Part shown: positions 23,860 to 32,113 of the stretch, in pieces
Position numbering within the stretch: the stretch's first letter is position 1
Layout: each line of letters opens with the position of its first letter
Assembly (NCBI GenBank): GCA_029262615.1
Contig: JAJCZD010000001.1
Span: forward strand, 1 to 36,819
Origin: Candidatus Babelota bacterium
GTDB taxonomy: Bacteria > Babelota > Babeliae > Babelales > Vermiphilaceae
Reading direction: 5' to 3'
DNA length: 36,819 nt
The notes under the pieces: model-generated
What the model was told of the DNA's origin: nothing
Seen by the model: only the letters and a program-made list of their open reading frames with translations
Database searches by the model: none
Made by a program: the position numbers and the translations under genes

Positions 23860-24582
23860 TTACTCCTGTTTTAAAAACCAATTGCGTACCCGATTAGTAA
23901 AATCTCTTTCACCCTCATTTTGGTGTAGATACATTGCTTTACCAATTACCACTTTTACTGGATGATAATATACCCAAAAACTATCTGGCGGATACACCCT
24001 ATGAAGGTCAAAAATATATATCGGCACAACTGGTAGTCCCGTTTTTTTGGCTAGTATAGCAAAGCCCGCAAAAAAGTCATGCACCCTGCCATCAACATAT
24101 CTACCACCCTCAGGAAAAATAACAACACTGAGATTATATTCTTTTACTAATTTAATAATTTTAACTAATGATCGCGATCCTTTGCTTGGTGAACTCATAT
24201 CAACCAAAACCGCAATTCGTGGTAAAATGTAACGTAATAACCATGTGTCCATTAATTCTGCTTTTGCCATCCATACATGGCCTCGGCATTGTAATAAACC
24301 TCCAACCACCGGAATATCTATTGAGGATTGATGATTGGCAATATAGATTGCTGCTTTTTTTGGGATATTTTCTTTACCTTTATATGAAAAAGGCAAGAAT
24401 GAAAGTTTTAATACGGTCCAATAAAAAAGATCAGTACACCAATAAAATAATCGGCTCTTAAACAACCATCGGCGAGGAACAATAATAATAATTAAAAATG
24501 GAATTGCCCATACAATAAAAATGAGAAATAAAAGGAACCGCGACAAAAGAGTATAAAATATAGTTCCCAAGCTTGGTTTCAT
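23860..24582 (-). CDS. plsC: PlsC-family 1-acyl-glycerol-3-phosphate acyltransferase
   Basis: A 240-residue membrane acyltransferase that adds the second acyl chain to lysophosphatidic acid in phospholipid synthesis. It has an N-terminal hydrophobic segment (about 14-36), the catalytic HX4D box NHQSSID (His84 and Asp89), and the FPEGGR substrate box at 156-161, where PEGTR is more common; Gly-Gly-Arg is a mild variant. It also has a later PVVPIYIFD segment (motif IV). Length is normal. It sits one base past the stop of the upstream membrane gene and 5 bp before batA, so it is almost surely in one transcript with them. Related lyso-lipid acyltransferases are the main alternative. Confidence 0.9.
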   Translation of the reverse strand: MKPSLGTIFYTLLSRFLLFLIFIVWAIPFLIIIIVPRRWLFKSRLFYWCTDLFYWTVLKLSFLPFSYKGKENIPKKAAIYIANHQSSIDIPVVGGLLQCRGHVWMAKAELMDTWLLRYILPRIAVLVDMSSPSKGSRSLVKIIKLVKEYNLSVVIFPEGGRYVDGRVHDFFAGFAILAKKTGLPVVPIYIFDLHRVYPPDSFWVYYHPVKVVIGKAMYLHQNEGERDFTNRVRNWFLKQE

Positions 24583-25335
24583 TTACAATCCTTTTTTATT
24601 GTTCGGCATATATAACTGGAACTGAGCATGCACTTGCTTGGTATAAAAATTAGCAAACCAACAAAGTGGAATTGGAATAAATAATAAATAAAATGGCCAA
24701 GCAATCATTTCCTGCAAGAGAGGCAATGATTCAGATAAAGTTAGAATATAAAAAAAATTAAAAAATAGTGGCCATTGGATGAATAAAAGTCTGCCTAGTA
24801 TCATAAAAAAACCATAACTAACCAAACAAAATGGCAAATTATACCATACCATTTTGAGACTTTGCCAAAATGGTTTAAGACTTAATGCAGAACCGTCCAA
24901 ATAAAATAATGTCAAAAAAATACAAGGGGGAGATATAAAAAACGGTATAAGCATTAACCAGAAACCAATTGTATAGAAATTAATAAATAGTTGCTGATGT
25001 ACAAAAAAAATAACAAAGAAAAAAATAAAATAAAACCAATAATCCTTGATGTAATAGTAATTTTTTAATTTGACTGATGGTCGTATAATCAAGAAGCATA
25101 AAAACAAAAAGAAAGCATGAAATAAAAAAGCAAACACTATTCCAATTAATGGATTAATAAAAAATCCCTGCAAAATAAAACGAATTAAAAAAAGAAACAC
25201 TAAAACTGGCCAAAACTTAAATAAAAGTATTTTATACGTTTCAATAATTGATTTAAGGGTCACCAAGAAAAATAGTTTAAAGTTCTTTGGTATAAAAAAC
25301 TTCAATGAATCAAGCCATGTTTGTAAAAAAGCCAT
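24583..25335 (-). CDS. Polytopic membrane protein of unknown function
   Basis: A 250-residue protein dominated by Phe, Leu, Ile and Trp, with six or so membrane segments. Its N-terminal part (SLKFFIPKNFKLFFLVTLKSIIETYKI) is amphipathic and basic. I placed the start at the ATG of MAFLQTWLD (25335) because AAAAGGA lies six bases before it; an ATG at 25428 would run into the divergent gene's start. It is immediately followed by plsC. I do not recognise a family. Confidence 0.72.
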   Translation of the reverse strand: MAFLQTWLDSLKFFIPKNFKLFFLVTLKSIIETYKILLFKFWPVLVFLFLIRFILQGFFINPLIGIVFAFLFHAFFLFLCFLIIRPSVKLKNYYYIKDYWFYFIFFFVIFFVHQQLFINFYTIGFWLMLIPFFISPPCIFLTLFYLDGSALSLKPFWQSLKMVWYNLPFCLVSYGFFMILGRLLFIQWPLFFNFFYILTLSESLPLLQEMIAWPFYLLFIPIPLCWFANFYTKQVHAQFQLYMPNNKKGL

Positions 25336-25426
25336 TTGTATTCCTTTTGCATAAATTAATGTGCTTCTGCTAGTGTAGTATAGGTTTATACTAAAAAAAA
25401 GCATTCTTAATCCAAGAGAGTAATTC

Positions 25427-26356
25427 ATGAAAACGATAGTTCTTTTCTTTTTGAGTATTGGTAGTTGCTTTGCAATGAGTGACCCAGAAAAATTAACAAT
25501 GACTAAAAAATATAAACCGTTGGTTGCTGACCCTCCTTTAGAATTTCGTCAAAAAGTAGCAATATCAAGGCACCTATCAGGACTAGCTCGTTTACAGTTT
25601 GTGTTTTTAAATAATGTTTCCGATAAAGCTGTAAATAAAGAAAGAGATGGTCATACACCTTTAGAAGAGGCTCTTTGGGAAAGAGATTATACTGCGTTTC
25701 ATCACTTACTTATTCTTAAAGCTAGAGTACGCCCGCAAGCATTTGATATTGCAATACAAACCAGAGCTGCTGAAAAAATTTTTCAAATGTTAGATACAAA
25801 TTCAGAGGATCAGATACTCAAAGGTGCTGACTTGATTCTATACAGAGCGATTTTTTTTGAGGCAATTGCACAAATACAATATCGATTCCCGCAAGCTCGG
25901 ACAGATATAATCGACATATTACTAAAAAAGGGATGCAATATAAATACACAAAGAAATAGTGATGGTAGTACGCCGTTACACTTTGCGATAGTGAAAAAAG
26001 CTCCTGAGGCTATTATTCTGCATATTTTAGAAAACCACTCTCCAAATATATCTTTAACTAATGATGATGAAATAACAGCAAAACAATTATTAGAAGAAAA
26101 TAAACAAAAGCAAGAACTTCTTTTGCAATTATGGCCGCGCACACAATCTAAAGAAACAAAAAAAGATAAGAAGAAAGAAACCCTTCAACAAGCTGATCGG
26201 GACAAAAATACTGATCCTGGTAAACATTCTAAGCAGCAGAAAAAGAAAATTGCCGGTATCAAGATACAAACTATTGAAGATTATACTACTGAAACCACTT
26301 CTGGTGGCGACCAACACTCTAACTCAGAATCAGAAGATGAATGGCAACGCTTATAA
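25427..26356 (+). CDS. Secreted ankyrin-repeat protein
   Basis: A 309-residue protein with a signal peptide (1-17, ending SCFA). Ankyrin units include DGHTPLEEALWERDYTAFHHLL (about 68-90) and DGSTPLHFAIVKKAPEAIILHI (about 184-206), with weaker repeats between them in a helical region. The C-terminal 80 residues are charged and probably disordered (KETKKDKKKETL and later GGDQHSNSESEDEWQRL). Exported ankyrin proteins in host-associated bacteria often bind host proteins; that role is inferred. The ATG follows AAGAGAG. The end overlaps the convergent MazG-like gene by 6 bp. Upstream, 91 bp separate it from the divergent membrane gene and include a palindrome (AGTATA, 4 bases, TATACT at 25377-25392) that could serve as -10 elements both ways. 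Confidence 0.82.
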   Translation: MKTIVLFFLSIGSCFAMSDPEKLTMTKKYKPLVADPPLEFRQKVAISRHLSGLARLQFVFLNNVSDKAVNKERDGHTPLEEALWERDYTAFHHLLILKARVRPQAFDIAIQTRAAEKIFQMLDTNSEDQILKGADLILYRAIFFEAIAQIQYRFPQARTDIIDILLKKGCNINTQRNSDGSTPLHFAIVKKAPEAIILHILENHSPNISLTNDDEITAKQLLEENKQKQELLLQLWPRTQSKETKKDKKKETLQQADRDKNTDPGKHSKQQKKKIAGIKIQTIEDYTTETTSGGDQHSNSESEDEWQRL

Positions 26357-26710
26357 ATCAGTGTATTTATCAGGTTTGCCATAAGATTTTTCTACCGGGT
26401 ATTTTTTTGCAATTTTTTTTATTTTCCGCTCAATTGCCCTACTCAAATCAATGTTATTGGTTTGGCAAAAATTAAATAATGATATTGCAATATCAGCAAC
26501 CTCATCTTCAATATGATCTCTTTTTTTCTCAAAGACATCTAGTGCTTGGTTTTCACACCACAGAAAGTGCTCCATTAATTCAGCAGCTTCTACAGCAATG
26601 GCCATTGCTAAGCTTTTTGGCGTGTGAAACTGTTTCCAATTACGCTCAACCGTAAAATTTTTTACCTGCTTTTTTAATTGTTCAACAGTTGTGTTAGAAT
26701 CAGCCATCAT
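26351..26710 (-). CDS. MazG-like nucleotide pyrophosphohydrolase
   Basis: A 119-residue all-helical enzyme with the metal-binding motif ExxE (41-44, in EAAELMEHF), a 25-residue gap and ExxD (70-73, in EDEVADIAI). Basic and Tyr-containing residues near the end (KYPVEKSYGKPDKYTDL) fit the dCTPase/MazG-like group that removes pyrophosphate from non-canonical or excess nucleoside triphosphates. Length equals that of short single-domain MazG proteins. A house-cleaning role is likely. The gene is divergent from the next membrane gene (42 bp apart). Confidence 0.85.
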   Translation of the reverse strand: MMADSNTTVEQLKKQVKNFTVERNWKQFHTPKSLAMAIAVEAAELMEHFLWCENQALDVFEKKRDHIEDEVADIAISLFNFCQTNNIDLSRAIERKIKKIAKKYPVEKSYGKPDKYTDL

Positions 26711-26752
26711 GATACCTTTAGTAAAAAAGAAATTTATATATAAGGATATAAA

Positions 26753-27340
26753 ATGAAAAAGAATTTTACCATTGGTGAGGCTATTGGTTGGGGCTTCCGA
26801 ACCTTTTTTGATAATATTGGATTATTTTTGGCAATTTTAGTTGTGTATTTTTGCATAATACTTGGGTTGGGATTTCTAAAGCTGCTTGGTACATCAAAAT
26901 TAGTAACCACCTTGATTAGCATTATAGTGTATTTAGTATTGGCAGGTTTTTATATTGGTTATACAAAATTACGATTAGATCTTTATGAAGGTAAAAAGCC
27001 TTCGGTAGACGTATTATTTGGTTCTTATCGTCTTTTACCTAGAATTGTTTTGGCTAGCATCGTATTTGGATTAATGGTAGGGATTGGTTTTCTTTTATTA
27101 ATTATTCCCGGCATTTATTTAGCACTACGATATGGCTTTTTTTATTATGCAATGGTTGATAAAAATGTAAACATACAAGAATCATTTGATCAAAGTACAA
27201 AACTAACCAAAGGCATTAAATTTGAATTGCTTACTTTGTATATTGTTTGCGGAATAATAAGTATCATCCCAATATTTATGCCAGCAGCAGGTCTTGCTAT
27301 TGTGTATGCATACAAGAAGCAACAAGCAATAGTTGAGTAA
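26753..27340 (+). CDS. DUF975-like / GPDP-membrane-domain-like integral membrane protein
   Basis: A 195-residue protein with about five membrane helices. A conserved-looking core reads YTKLRLDLYEGKKPSVDVLFGS, then a helix GIGFLLLIIPGIYLALRY, then FDQSTKLTKG. This 'GYxxLRL, DGKxPS, IPGIxLALR, SxxLTKG' layout is shared by DUF975 and glycerophosphodiesterase membrane-domain proteins. The name is by recalled pattern only. A ribosome site (TAAGGAT) precedes the ATG. A hairpin with a T-run follows at 27343-27394. Confidence 0.7.
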   Translation: MKKNFTIGEAIGWGFRTFFDNIGLFLAILVVYFCIILGLGFLKLLGTSKLVTTLISIIVYLVLAGFYIGYTKLRLDLYEGKKPSVDVLFGSYRLLPRIVLASIVFGLMVGIGFLLLIIPGIYLALRYGFFYYAMVDKNVNIQESFDQSTKLTKGIKFELLTLYIVCGIISIIPIFMPAAGLAIVYAYKKQQAIVE

Positions 27341-27342
27341 AT

Positions 27343-27394
27343 AATCACCTTTAGTTATATAATTAGTTTATGTTTAAAGTGATTAATCCTTTTT
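27343..27394 (+). terminator. Possible terminator after the DUF975-like gene
   Basis: AATCACCTTTA (27343-27353) pairs with TAAAGTGATT (27375-27384) with one bulged base and a loop of about 21 bases, followed by CCTTTTTA. The long loop makes it weak. Another perfect 7-bp inverted repeat (ATTGATT / AATCAAT, 27395-27417) follows directly. Confidence 0.4.
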
Positions 27395-27455
27395 ATTGAT
27401 TTCCTTTATTAATCAATTACACTGATGCCAATTAACTCTTTAGCAGTTGGCATCT

Positions 27456-27938
27456 ATGATAGACAAAATTCATGCAAAGCTCGTTTCTTTCTGGCAATTT
27501 TTGCACAACCTTCCTGGTCTAGTTGCAATTGTGCTTATTTTTGGATGCGCCTTTAGCCTTTTATGTACTCTCCATTATTTTTTACCCAAGCAAACCAATA
27601 ATGCAATTCTATTGCCTAACTTTGACCCAAGAGATCAACTAGAATCCCTACGATTGATAACAATTACCAATCAAACACAAACACCGCAAGAAATTACTGT
27701 TGCATTTAAAAGTAAATATACCTTTGAAAAGATCGGGTATTTCTTCATAATGCCTAAAACAAGTGGCAAGTTGCCAATAAATGAGTGTGGCTTTATTCAA
27801 ATCACTCTCAACAAAAAGGAATATATACTTAATATTGAGGATACTCAGTTTGATTATTTTGTTGATATTCAGGTAAATAATACGGTGCATATATACACAA
27901 AATTAAAAATCACTCCTAGACTACAATATGAGATCTAA
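27456..27938 (+). CDS. Single-span membrane protein of unknown function
   Basis: A 160-residue protein with one membrane helix (about 20-42, LVAIVLIFGCAFSLLCTLHY) and a beta-rich C-terminal part of about 115 residues (alternating patterns such as LRLITITNQTQ, EITVAFKSKYTF and YFVDIQVNNTVHIYTKLKI). The C-terminal part probably lies in the periplasm. The ATG at 27456 is preferred over the TTG at 27447, which sits inside a perfect 8-bp inverted repeat (GATGCCAA / TTGGCATC, 27424-27454). No Shine-Dalgarno sequence is seen. I do not recognise a family. Confidence 0.55.
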   Translation: MIDKIHAKLVSFWQFLHNLPGLVAIVLIFGCAFSLLCTLHYFLPKQTNNAILLPNFDPRDQLESLRLITITNQTQTPQEITVAFKSKYTFEKIGYFFIMPKTSGKLPINECGFIQITLNKKEYILNIEDTQFDYFVDIQVNNTVHIYTKLKITPRLQYEI

Positions 27939-28197
27939 AGGAGATCATATAGCAGGATATCAAATAGCACTCATTTTTTTGTATCTTTTCCCTTTAGGGG
28001 TCTAATTAAGCTCTTTGATCTTAATAAATTAGCTTAAAGATTATTGCATAAGAATCAATTTTATAGAGAAATTCACCTTTACCTTCTTTCTTTTTTTACA
28101 AAAAATTATAGAAAAGCACAACCAACAAGCAGAAGAATCAGCATAAATCGCAATATCTCTTGCCCAACCACTTTAAAGAAAACAAATTATAAATTAT

Positions 28198-28227
28198 TTG
28201 ACTTTTTGTAATTTTTCTCATTATTAT
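28198..28227 (+). promoter_or_regulatory. Distal promoter candidate upstream of topA
   Basis: TTGACT (28198-28203, 5 of 6) and TATTAT (28222-28227, 5 of 6) with an 18-bp spacer, about 120 bp before topA. Confidence 0.4.
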
Positions 28228-28281
28228 AAAAAATAGTAGTAGACAAAAGTTTGGCGTGTGATACAACATTAGACAATTACT

Positions 28282-28310
28282 TTGGAAAAATCCCGTATCA
28301 TACGTATTAT
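28282..28310 (+). promoter_or_regulatory. Proximal promoter candidate of topA
   Basis: TTGGAA (28282-28287, 4 of 6) and TATTAT (28305-28310, 5 of 6) with a 17-bp spacer. The predicted start is about 29 bases before the topA ATG. Confidence 0.45.
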
Positions 28311-28345
28311 AAAGAACTCGTATTTGAAAATAATGGTTGGGTTGT

Positions 28346-30574
28346 ATGAAAAAGCTATTAATCGTTGAATCGCCCGCAAAGATCAAGACAATCAAAAAGT
28401 TTTTGGGCAATGAATTTATAATTATGTCTACCATGGGTCATATCATGGATTTGCCACCAAAGCGTCTTGGCGTAAAAATTAATGGTGAAATTGAAATCGA
28501 TTATGAACCAATCAAAGATAAAGATAGAACTATTGCAGATCTCAAAAGAGCCGCAAAACAAGCTAACCAAGTTTATCTGGCGCCTGACCCTGATCGGGAG
28601 GGTGAGATTATAGCCTGGCATGCGCTCAAAGTGATAGAAAAATCGGTTAAAGATAAAAATAATATTCATCGCATATCTTTTAATGAAATTACCAAAACAG
28701 CGGTTTTGGAAGCACTGGAGCATATAACTGATGTAGATATGCAAAAAGTAGCAGCTCAGCAAGCACGTCGAGTTCTTGATCGATGGGTTGGCTATGAAGT
28801 ATCTCCTATATTATGGAAAAAAATTGCTCGTGGCCTTTCTGCCGGCCGAGTACAATCGGTTGCTTTGCGCATTGTTTGTGAGCGTGAGAGTGCTATTAGA
28901 GTTTTTAAGCCTACTGAATACTGGTCTGTTACTGGTTTGTTTGGTTATAACAAAGCAGCTTTTGAAGCACCATTGACCCATATTGGCAAGAAAAAAGCAG
29001 AAGTTAATAATAAAAAAGAAGCCGACACTATTGTGAAAGATCTAAAAAAAGAATCTTTTGTTGTTGAATCGGTTACTGATAAAAAAAGATTAAAAAATCC
29101 ATTGCCACCTTTTATGACCAGTACTTTACAACAAGCGGCCTATAACCGCCTTGGTTTTAGTGTAAAAAAAGCAATGACCATTGCACAAAAATTATATGAA
29201 GGTATGCCACTACAAGACAAGAACACACCAGTTGCTTTGATTACCTATATGCGTACCGACTCCTTGCGCTTATCCGATACTGCCATTAACCAAGCACGCA
29301 AATATATCCCTCATACATATGGCAAAGAGTATTTACCACCCAAAGCAAAGGTATATGCCAAAAAAACAAAGGCCAAAGCACAAGATGCCCACGAGGCTAT
29401 TAGGCCAATTGATGTTTCTATAACACCGGCAATGGCAGCAAAGCATTTATCAAAAGATGCAGCACGATTATATTCTTTGATCTGGCAACGGTTTGTAGCT
29501 TCTCAGATGAAATCTGCCGAATATGCACAACGACAAGTAACTATTAAGGGTGGAAAATATACCTTTAAGGTAACTGGCTCTACGTTATTATTTGACGGCT
29601 TTTTGAAGGTATATGGCATAGAAGAAAAAGAGCAAAAAGTTACCTTGCCAGACGGCCTGAAGGCAAAGGATGTTGTTGATCTAAAAAAGATCGTACCAAA
29701 ACAACATTTTACACAACCGCCACCACGATACAGTGAAGCTTCCTTAGTAAAAGAGTTAGAGAAGGAAGGCATTGGCCGACCAAGTACTTATTCTGCTATT
29801 TTAAACACTATTCAAGCACGAAAATATGTCACCTTAGATAAAAAACGATTTATACCTACCGAACTTGGTATGACCGTTACAGACATGCTGGTAAAGAATT
29901 TACCCGATATCATGGATGTTAAATTTACCGCAACCATGGAAGAAGATCTTGATAAGATTGCAAGTGGGGATATGCAACGCGATAAACTATTGCGTTCTTT
30001 CTATAAAACCTTCCAGCAAGATTTAAAACAGTTTAAGGGTAAAAAAACAAAAAAAGAGCCACAAAAAACTGATATTAAATGTACTACCTGCAAAAAGGAT
30101 ATTCTCCTGATTCGCTTTGGTAAAAGTGGAGAATTTTTAGGCTGTGCTGGTTACCCTGAATGCGCGTTTACTACAAACTTTTCTCGAGATGATGAGGGAA
30201 ATATTGTAATTACAAAGGCAGAACCGCCAGCTCTCCGTGAAGAAAAATGTCCTCAATGTGATAAACAATTAAGGGATGTCAAAGGTAGATTCGGCCCATT
30301 TATTGCTTGCTCTGGCTACCCAGAATGTAAATACATTCATCAGATAAAAGCTGGTTTTAAATGTCCACAAGACACGGGTGATATTGTTCGCCGCTCCTGG
30401 AGAGGTGGTATTTTTTGGGGTTGCGCCAATTACCCTAAATGCAAATTTGCGATCTTTGGTGATATTGAGGAAACCTCTTGCCCAAAATGTAAAGCTGTAT
30501 ATATGTTGAAAAAAACAACCAAAAAAGGTGAATCTCTTATGTGTGCAGATAAAGAGTGTGGTTATAAAAACTAG
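28346..30574 (+). CDS. topA: DNA topoisomerase I (type IA) with four zinc-ribbon units
   Basis: A 742-residue enzyme that relaxes negative supercoils by nicking one strand. It has the TOPRIM domain (LLIVESPAKIKTIKKFL at 4-20, DPDREGE at 81-87), the GRVQS motif at 167-171 and the catalytic Tyr301 in ITYMRTDS. C-terminal zinc ribbons lie at 579-606, 635-661, 673-699 and 712-738. The third has CPQD where CPxC is expected (Asp at 676), so it keeps only three Cys. The ATG at 28346 is preferred to a TTG three codons upstream because MKKLLIVESPAK is the family's typical start. Two promoter candidates precede it. The protein ends cleanly 30 bases before A/T-rich non-coding DNA. Confidence 0.97.
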   Translation: MKKLLIVESPAKIKTIKKFLGNEFIIMSTMGHIMDLPPKRLGVKINGEIEIDYEPIKDKDRTIADLKRAAKQANQVYLAPDPDREGEIIAWHALKVIEKSVKDKNNIHRISFNEITKTAVLEALEHITDVDMQKVAAQQARRVLDRWVGYEVSPILWKKIARGLSAGRVQSVALRIVCERESAIRVFKPTEYWSVTGLFGYNKAAFEAPLTHIGKKKAEVNNKKEADTIVKDLKKESFVVESVTDKKRLKNPLPPFMTSTLQQAAYNRLGFSVKKAMTIAQKLYEGMPLQDKNTPVALITYMRTDSLRLSDTAINQARKYIPHTYGKEYLPPKAKVYAKKTKAKAQDAHEAIRPIDVSITPAMAAKHLSKDAARLYSLIWQRFVASQMKSAEYAQRQVTIKGGKYTFKVTGSTLLFDGFLKVYGIEEKEQKVTLPDGLKAKDVVDLKKIVPKQHFTQPPPRYSEASLVKELEKEGIGRPSTYSAILNTIQARKYVTLDKKRFIPTELGMTVTDMLVKNLPDIMDVKFTATMEEDLDKIASGDMQRDKLLRSFYKTFQQDLKQFKGKKTKKEPQKTDIKCTTCKKDILLIRFGKSGEFLGCAGYPECAFTTNFSRDDEGNIVITKAEPPALREEKCPQCDKQLRDVKGRFGPFIACSGYPECKYIHQIKAGFKCPQDTGDIVRRSWRGGIFWGCANYPKCKFAIFGDIEETSCPKCKAVYMLKKTTKKGESLMCADKECGYKN

Positions 30575-30668
30575 CAACTCTTTTATAATCTCTTTTTAAA
30601 TTATCTTTTATTTTTATTACTTTTTCTTGATATGCACTTTTACATTTCAAAATCTATTTTGTCCTTTA

Positions 30669-30967
30669 CCAAGAGGATTTTCGCCAACCCTCTTGGATCA
30701 CAGGCGCTTAAAGCTGCGCCTTAAGAATCGCTCTTTCGCACGCAAGCTCATGCACACGTCACTTTAATAAGTGACTTCGGCATTCGTCGCACTACCGGAC
30801 CGAAACGGAATAATTTTATAGAAAAAATTTCATTGATGTTTATTCCAGTAGCACGACGTATACCAAAGCCGTCTTCAAGCGGCGTGTGTATGCGCATTTG
30901 TGCGAAAAAGGAATCCAATGGAAAATTGGTGCAGGGATCGGTAAGGGTTTTGCATCAAACCCTTACC
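30669..30967. repeat. Hairpin-rich, higher-GC intergenic island
   Basis: The 468-bp gap between topA and the DUF4097 gene holds a segment richer in G+C than its surroundings with several inverted repeats. They are CCAAGAG / CTCTTGG (30669-30696), AGGCGC / GCGCCT (30702-30721), GTCACTT / AAGTGAC with a 4-base loop (30758-30775), a GCCG / CGGC pair near 30870-30885, CCAAT / ATTGG (30914-30928), and an 11-bp perfect pair GGTAAGGGTTT / AAACCCTTACC with a 6-base loop (30940-30967). A 76-codon frame (30833-31063, TTG start) covers part of it but lacks a ribosome site and a recognisable fold. The segment may be a repeat element or a structured RNA. The type is uncertain. Confidence 0.5.
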
Positions 30968-31043
30968 AAAAAAAGAATAAATAAACTTGATACTAAAGTG
31001 ATTGCATACCAAGAAAAAAACAAAGATAAATTATATATAACAA

Positions 31044-32042
31044 CTACATTTTTATTAAAGTAATATTTCCAGTAGCTGAATGAATAACAATTTTTAAATC
31101 CCCACCTTTGCCGATTTTTCCAATGATTTGGCCACGGTCTAATTTTTGTTCCTTGATGAAAAACTCAGAATGCAATCGCCCACGTGGTGCCATAACTGAA
31201 ATTGATGCGTTGATTTTTTTAGGCAAGCGTAATTCAATACGGCCTGAACTTGTCTTTAACTCAATAATACCTTGTTGGGGTAATTGTGTTGGCTGCACAA
31301 TAATAGTACCACTGCCGGTTGTTGCCCATACATTATCTACTGATTTATAAATCTCAATTCTACCTGAGCCGGTTTGCGCTCTGATATCACCTTGTACATC
31401 GTTTGCACATAAAATATGAATTGAACCACTACCAACCTCAGCATTAATTGGACCAGAAGCATTATTAATATCAATACGCCCTGAAGAGGTAGTTGCTCGG
31501 ATAGATCCTTTAGCCTCATCACTTTGTGAAATCAAAATAGCGCCACTTCCGGTATGAGCATCAACAGAGCCACCAGCATTTGCAATATCGATTCTTCCAG
31601 AGCCGGTTTGCACTTTCATATCACCAGTAATTGAATTGATGCAAACAGAGCCACTTCCTGTCTGGATATCCTTTAAGCTCATCGTAGGAGGAACACTGAT
31701 TGTATAATCGACAACTGCATTCACAGACCGATTTAAATACTTTGTGCGTACCATTGCACCATCATGAAAGACAGTTATTTTTGGTTCAACCCGTTTCAGA
31801 TCAGCCTCCGTTTCTGCTCTTTTGTAGGCTTCTACTTTTAATTGATTTTTTTGCTTGATGCTAGGAATAATTTCAATCGTACCAGCACCATTTTTAACTT
31901 CTAACTTTCCTTGAGGATCGACAGGAAATTCTTTTGTGATTAATTTTTTTTCTTTATAACCAGTACTAATCATACAGGTCGGCCCTTCAATGCATCCTGC
32001 TAAGATTGTAAGGATACACATGGCCAGCACAAATACTCTCAT
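31044..32042 (-). CDS. DUF4097-type beta-helix-like lipoprotein
   Basis: A 332-residue protein with a lipoprotein signal peptide (lipobox LAGC, Cys16). About nine short repeats follow, in which TGSGR, GSGSV or SSGR turns alternate with short beta strands (about 105-290: SGSVCINSITGDMKV, TGSGRIDIANAGGSVDA, TSSGRIDINNASGPINA and others). This is the DUF4097 / putative auto-transporter adhesin head pattern, a solenoid of beta strands. It is expected to be anchored by lipid to a membrane, with an unknown ligand. It ends at an A/T-rich gap after the hairpin-rich island and is followed by no recognisable terminator. Confidence 0.85.
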   Translation of the reverse strand: MRVFVLAMCILTILAGCIEGPTCMISTGYKEKKLITKEFPVDPQGKLEVKNGAGTIEIIPSIKQKNQLKVEAYKRAETEADLKRVEPKITVFHDGAMVRTKYLNRSVNAVVDYTISVPPTMSLKDIQTGSGSVCINSITGDMKVQTGSGRIDIANAGGSVDAHTGSGAILISQSDEAKGSIRATTSSGRIDINNASGPINAEVGSGSIHILCANDVQGDIRAQTGSGRIEIYKSVDNVWATTGSGTIIVQPTQLPQQGIIELKTSSGRIELRLPKKINASISVMAPRGRLHSEFFIKEQKLDRGQIIGKIGKGGDLKIVIHSATGNITLIKM

Positions 32043-32113
32043 TATCTACTTCCTTTTTTTATTATGCTTCAAATAAAAGATAACGAGAAACAAAAAAAAT
32101 GGAACTATTCTTT

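Larger units (their letters stand above)
27939..28345. other. 407-bp intergenic region upstream of topA
   Basis: No convincing gene is seen in this A/T-rich stretch. It contains an inverted repeat (TTAAGCT / AGCTTAA, 28006-28037) with an 18-base loop, which is not followed by a T tract, and two promoter-like pairs near topA. A 21-residue hydrophobic frame on the minus strand (28106-28171) has a GTG start and no ribosome site, so I do not call it. Confidence 0.5.

Noticed and set aside
28106-28171. A 21-residue hydrophobic minus-strand frame (GTG start) resembling a small membrane peptide
   Set aside because: No ribosome site or promoter is visible, and such a short hydrophobic frame is expected by chance in A/T-rich DNA.
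30833-31063. A 76-codon frame over the hairpin-rich island
   Set aside because: TTG start without ribosome site, basic mixed composition, and most of it lies across palindromic DNA, so it is probably not a protein gene.
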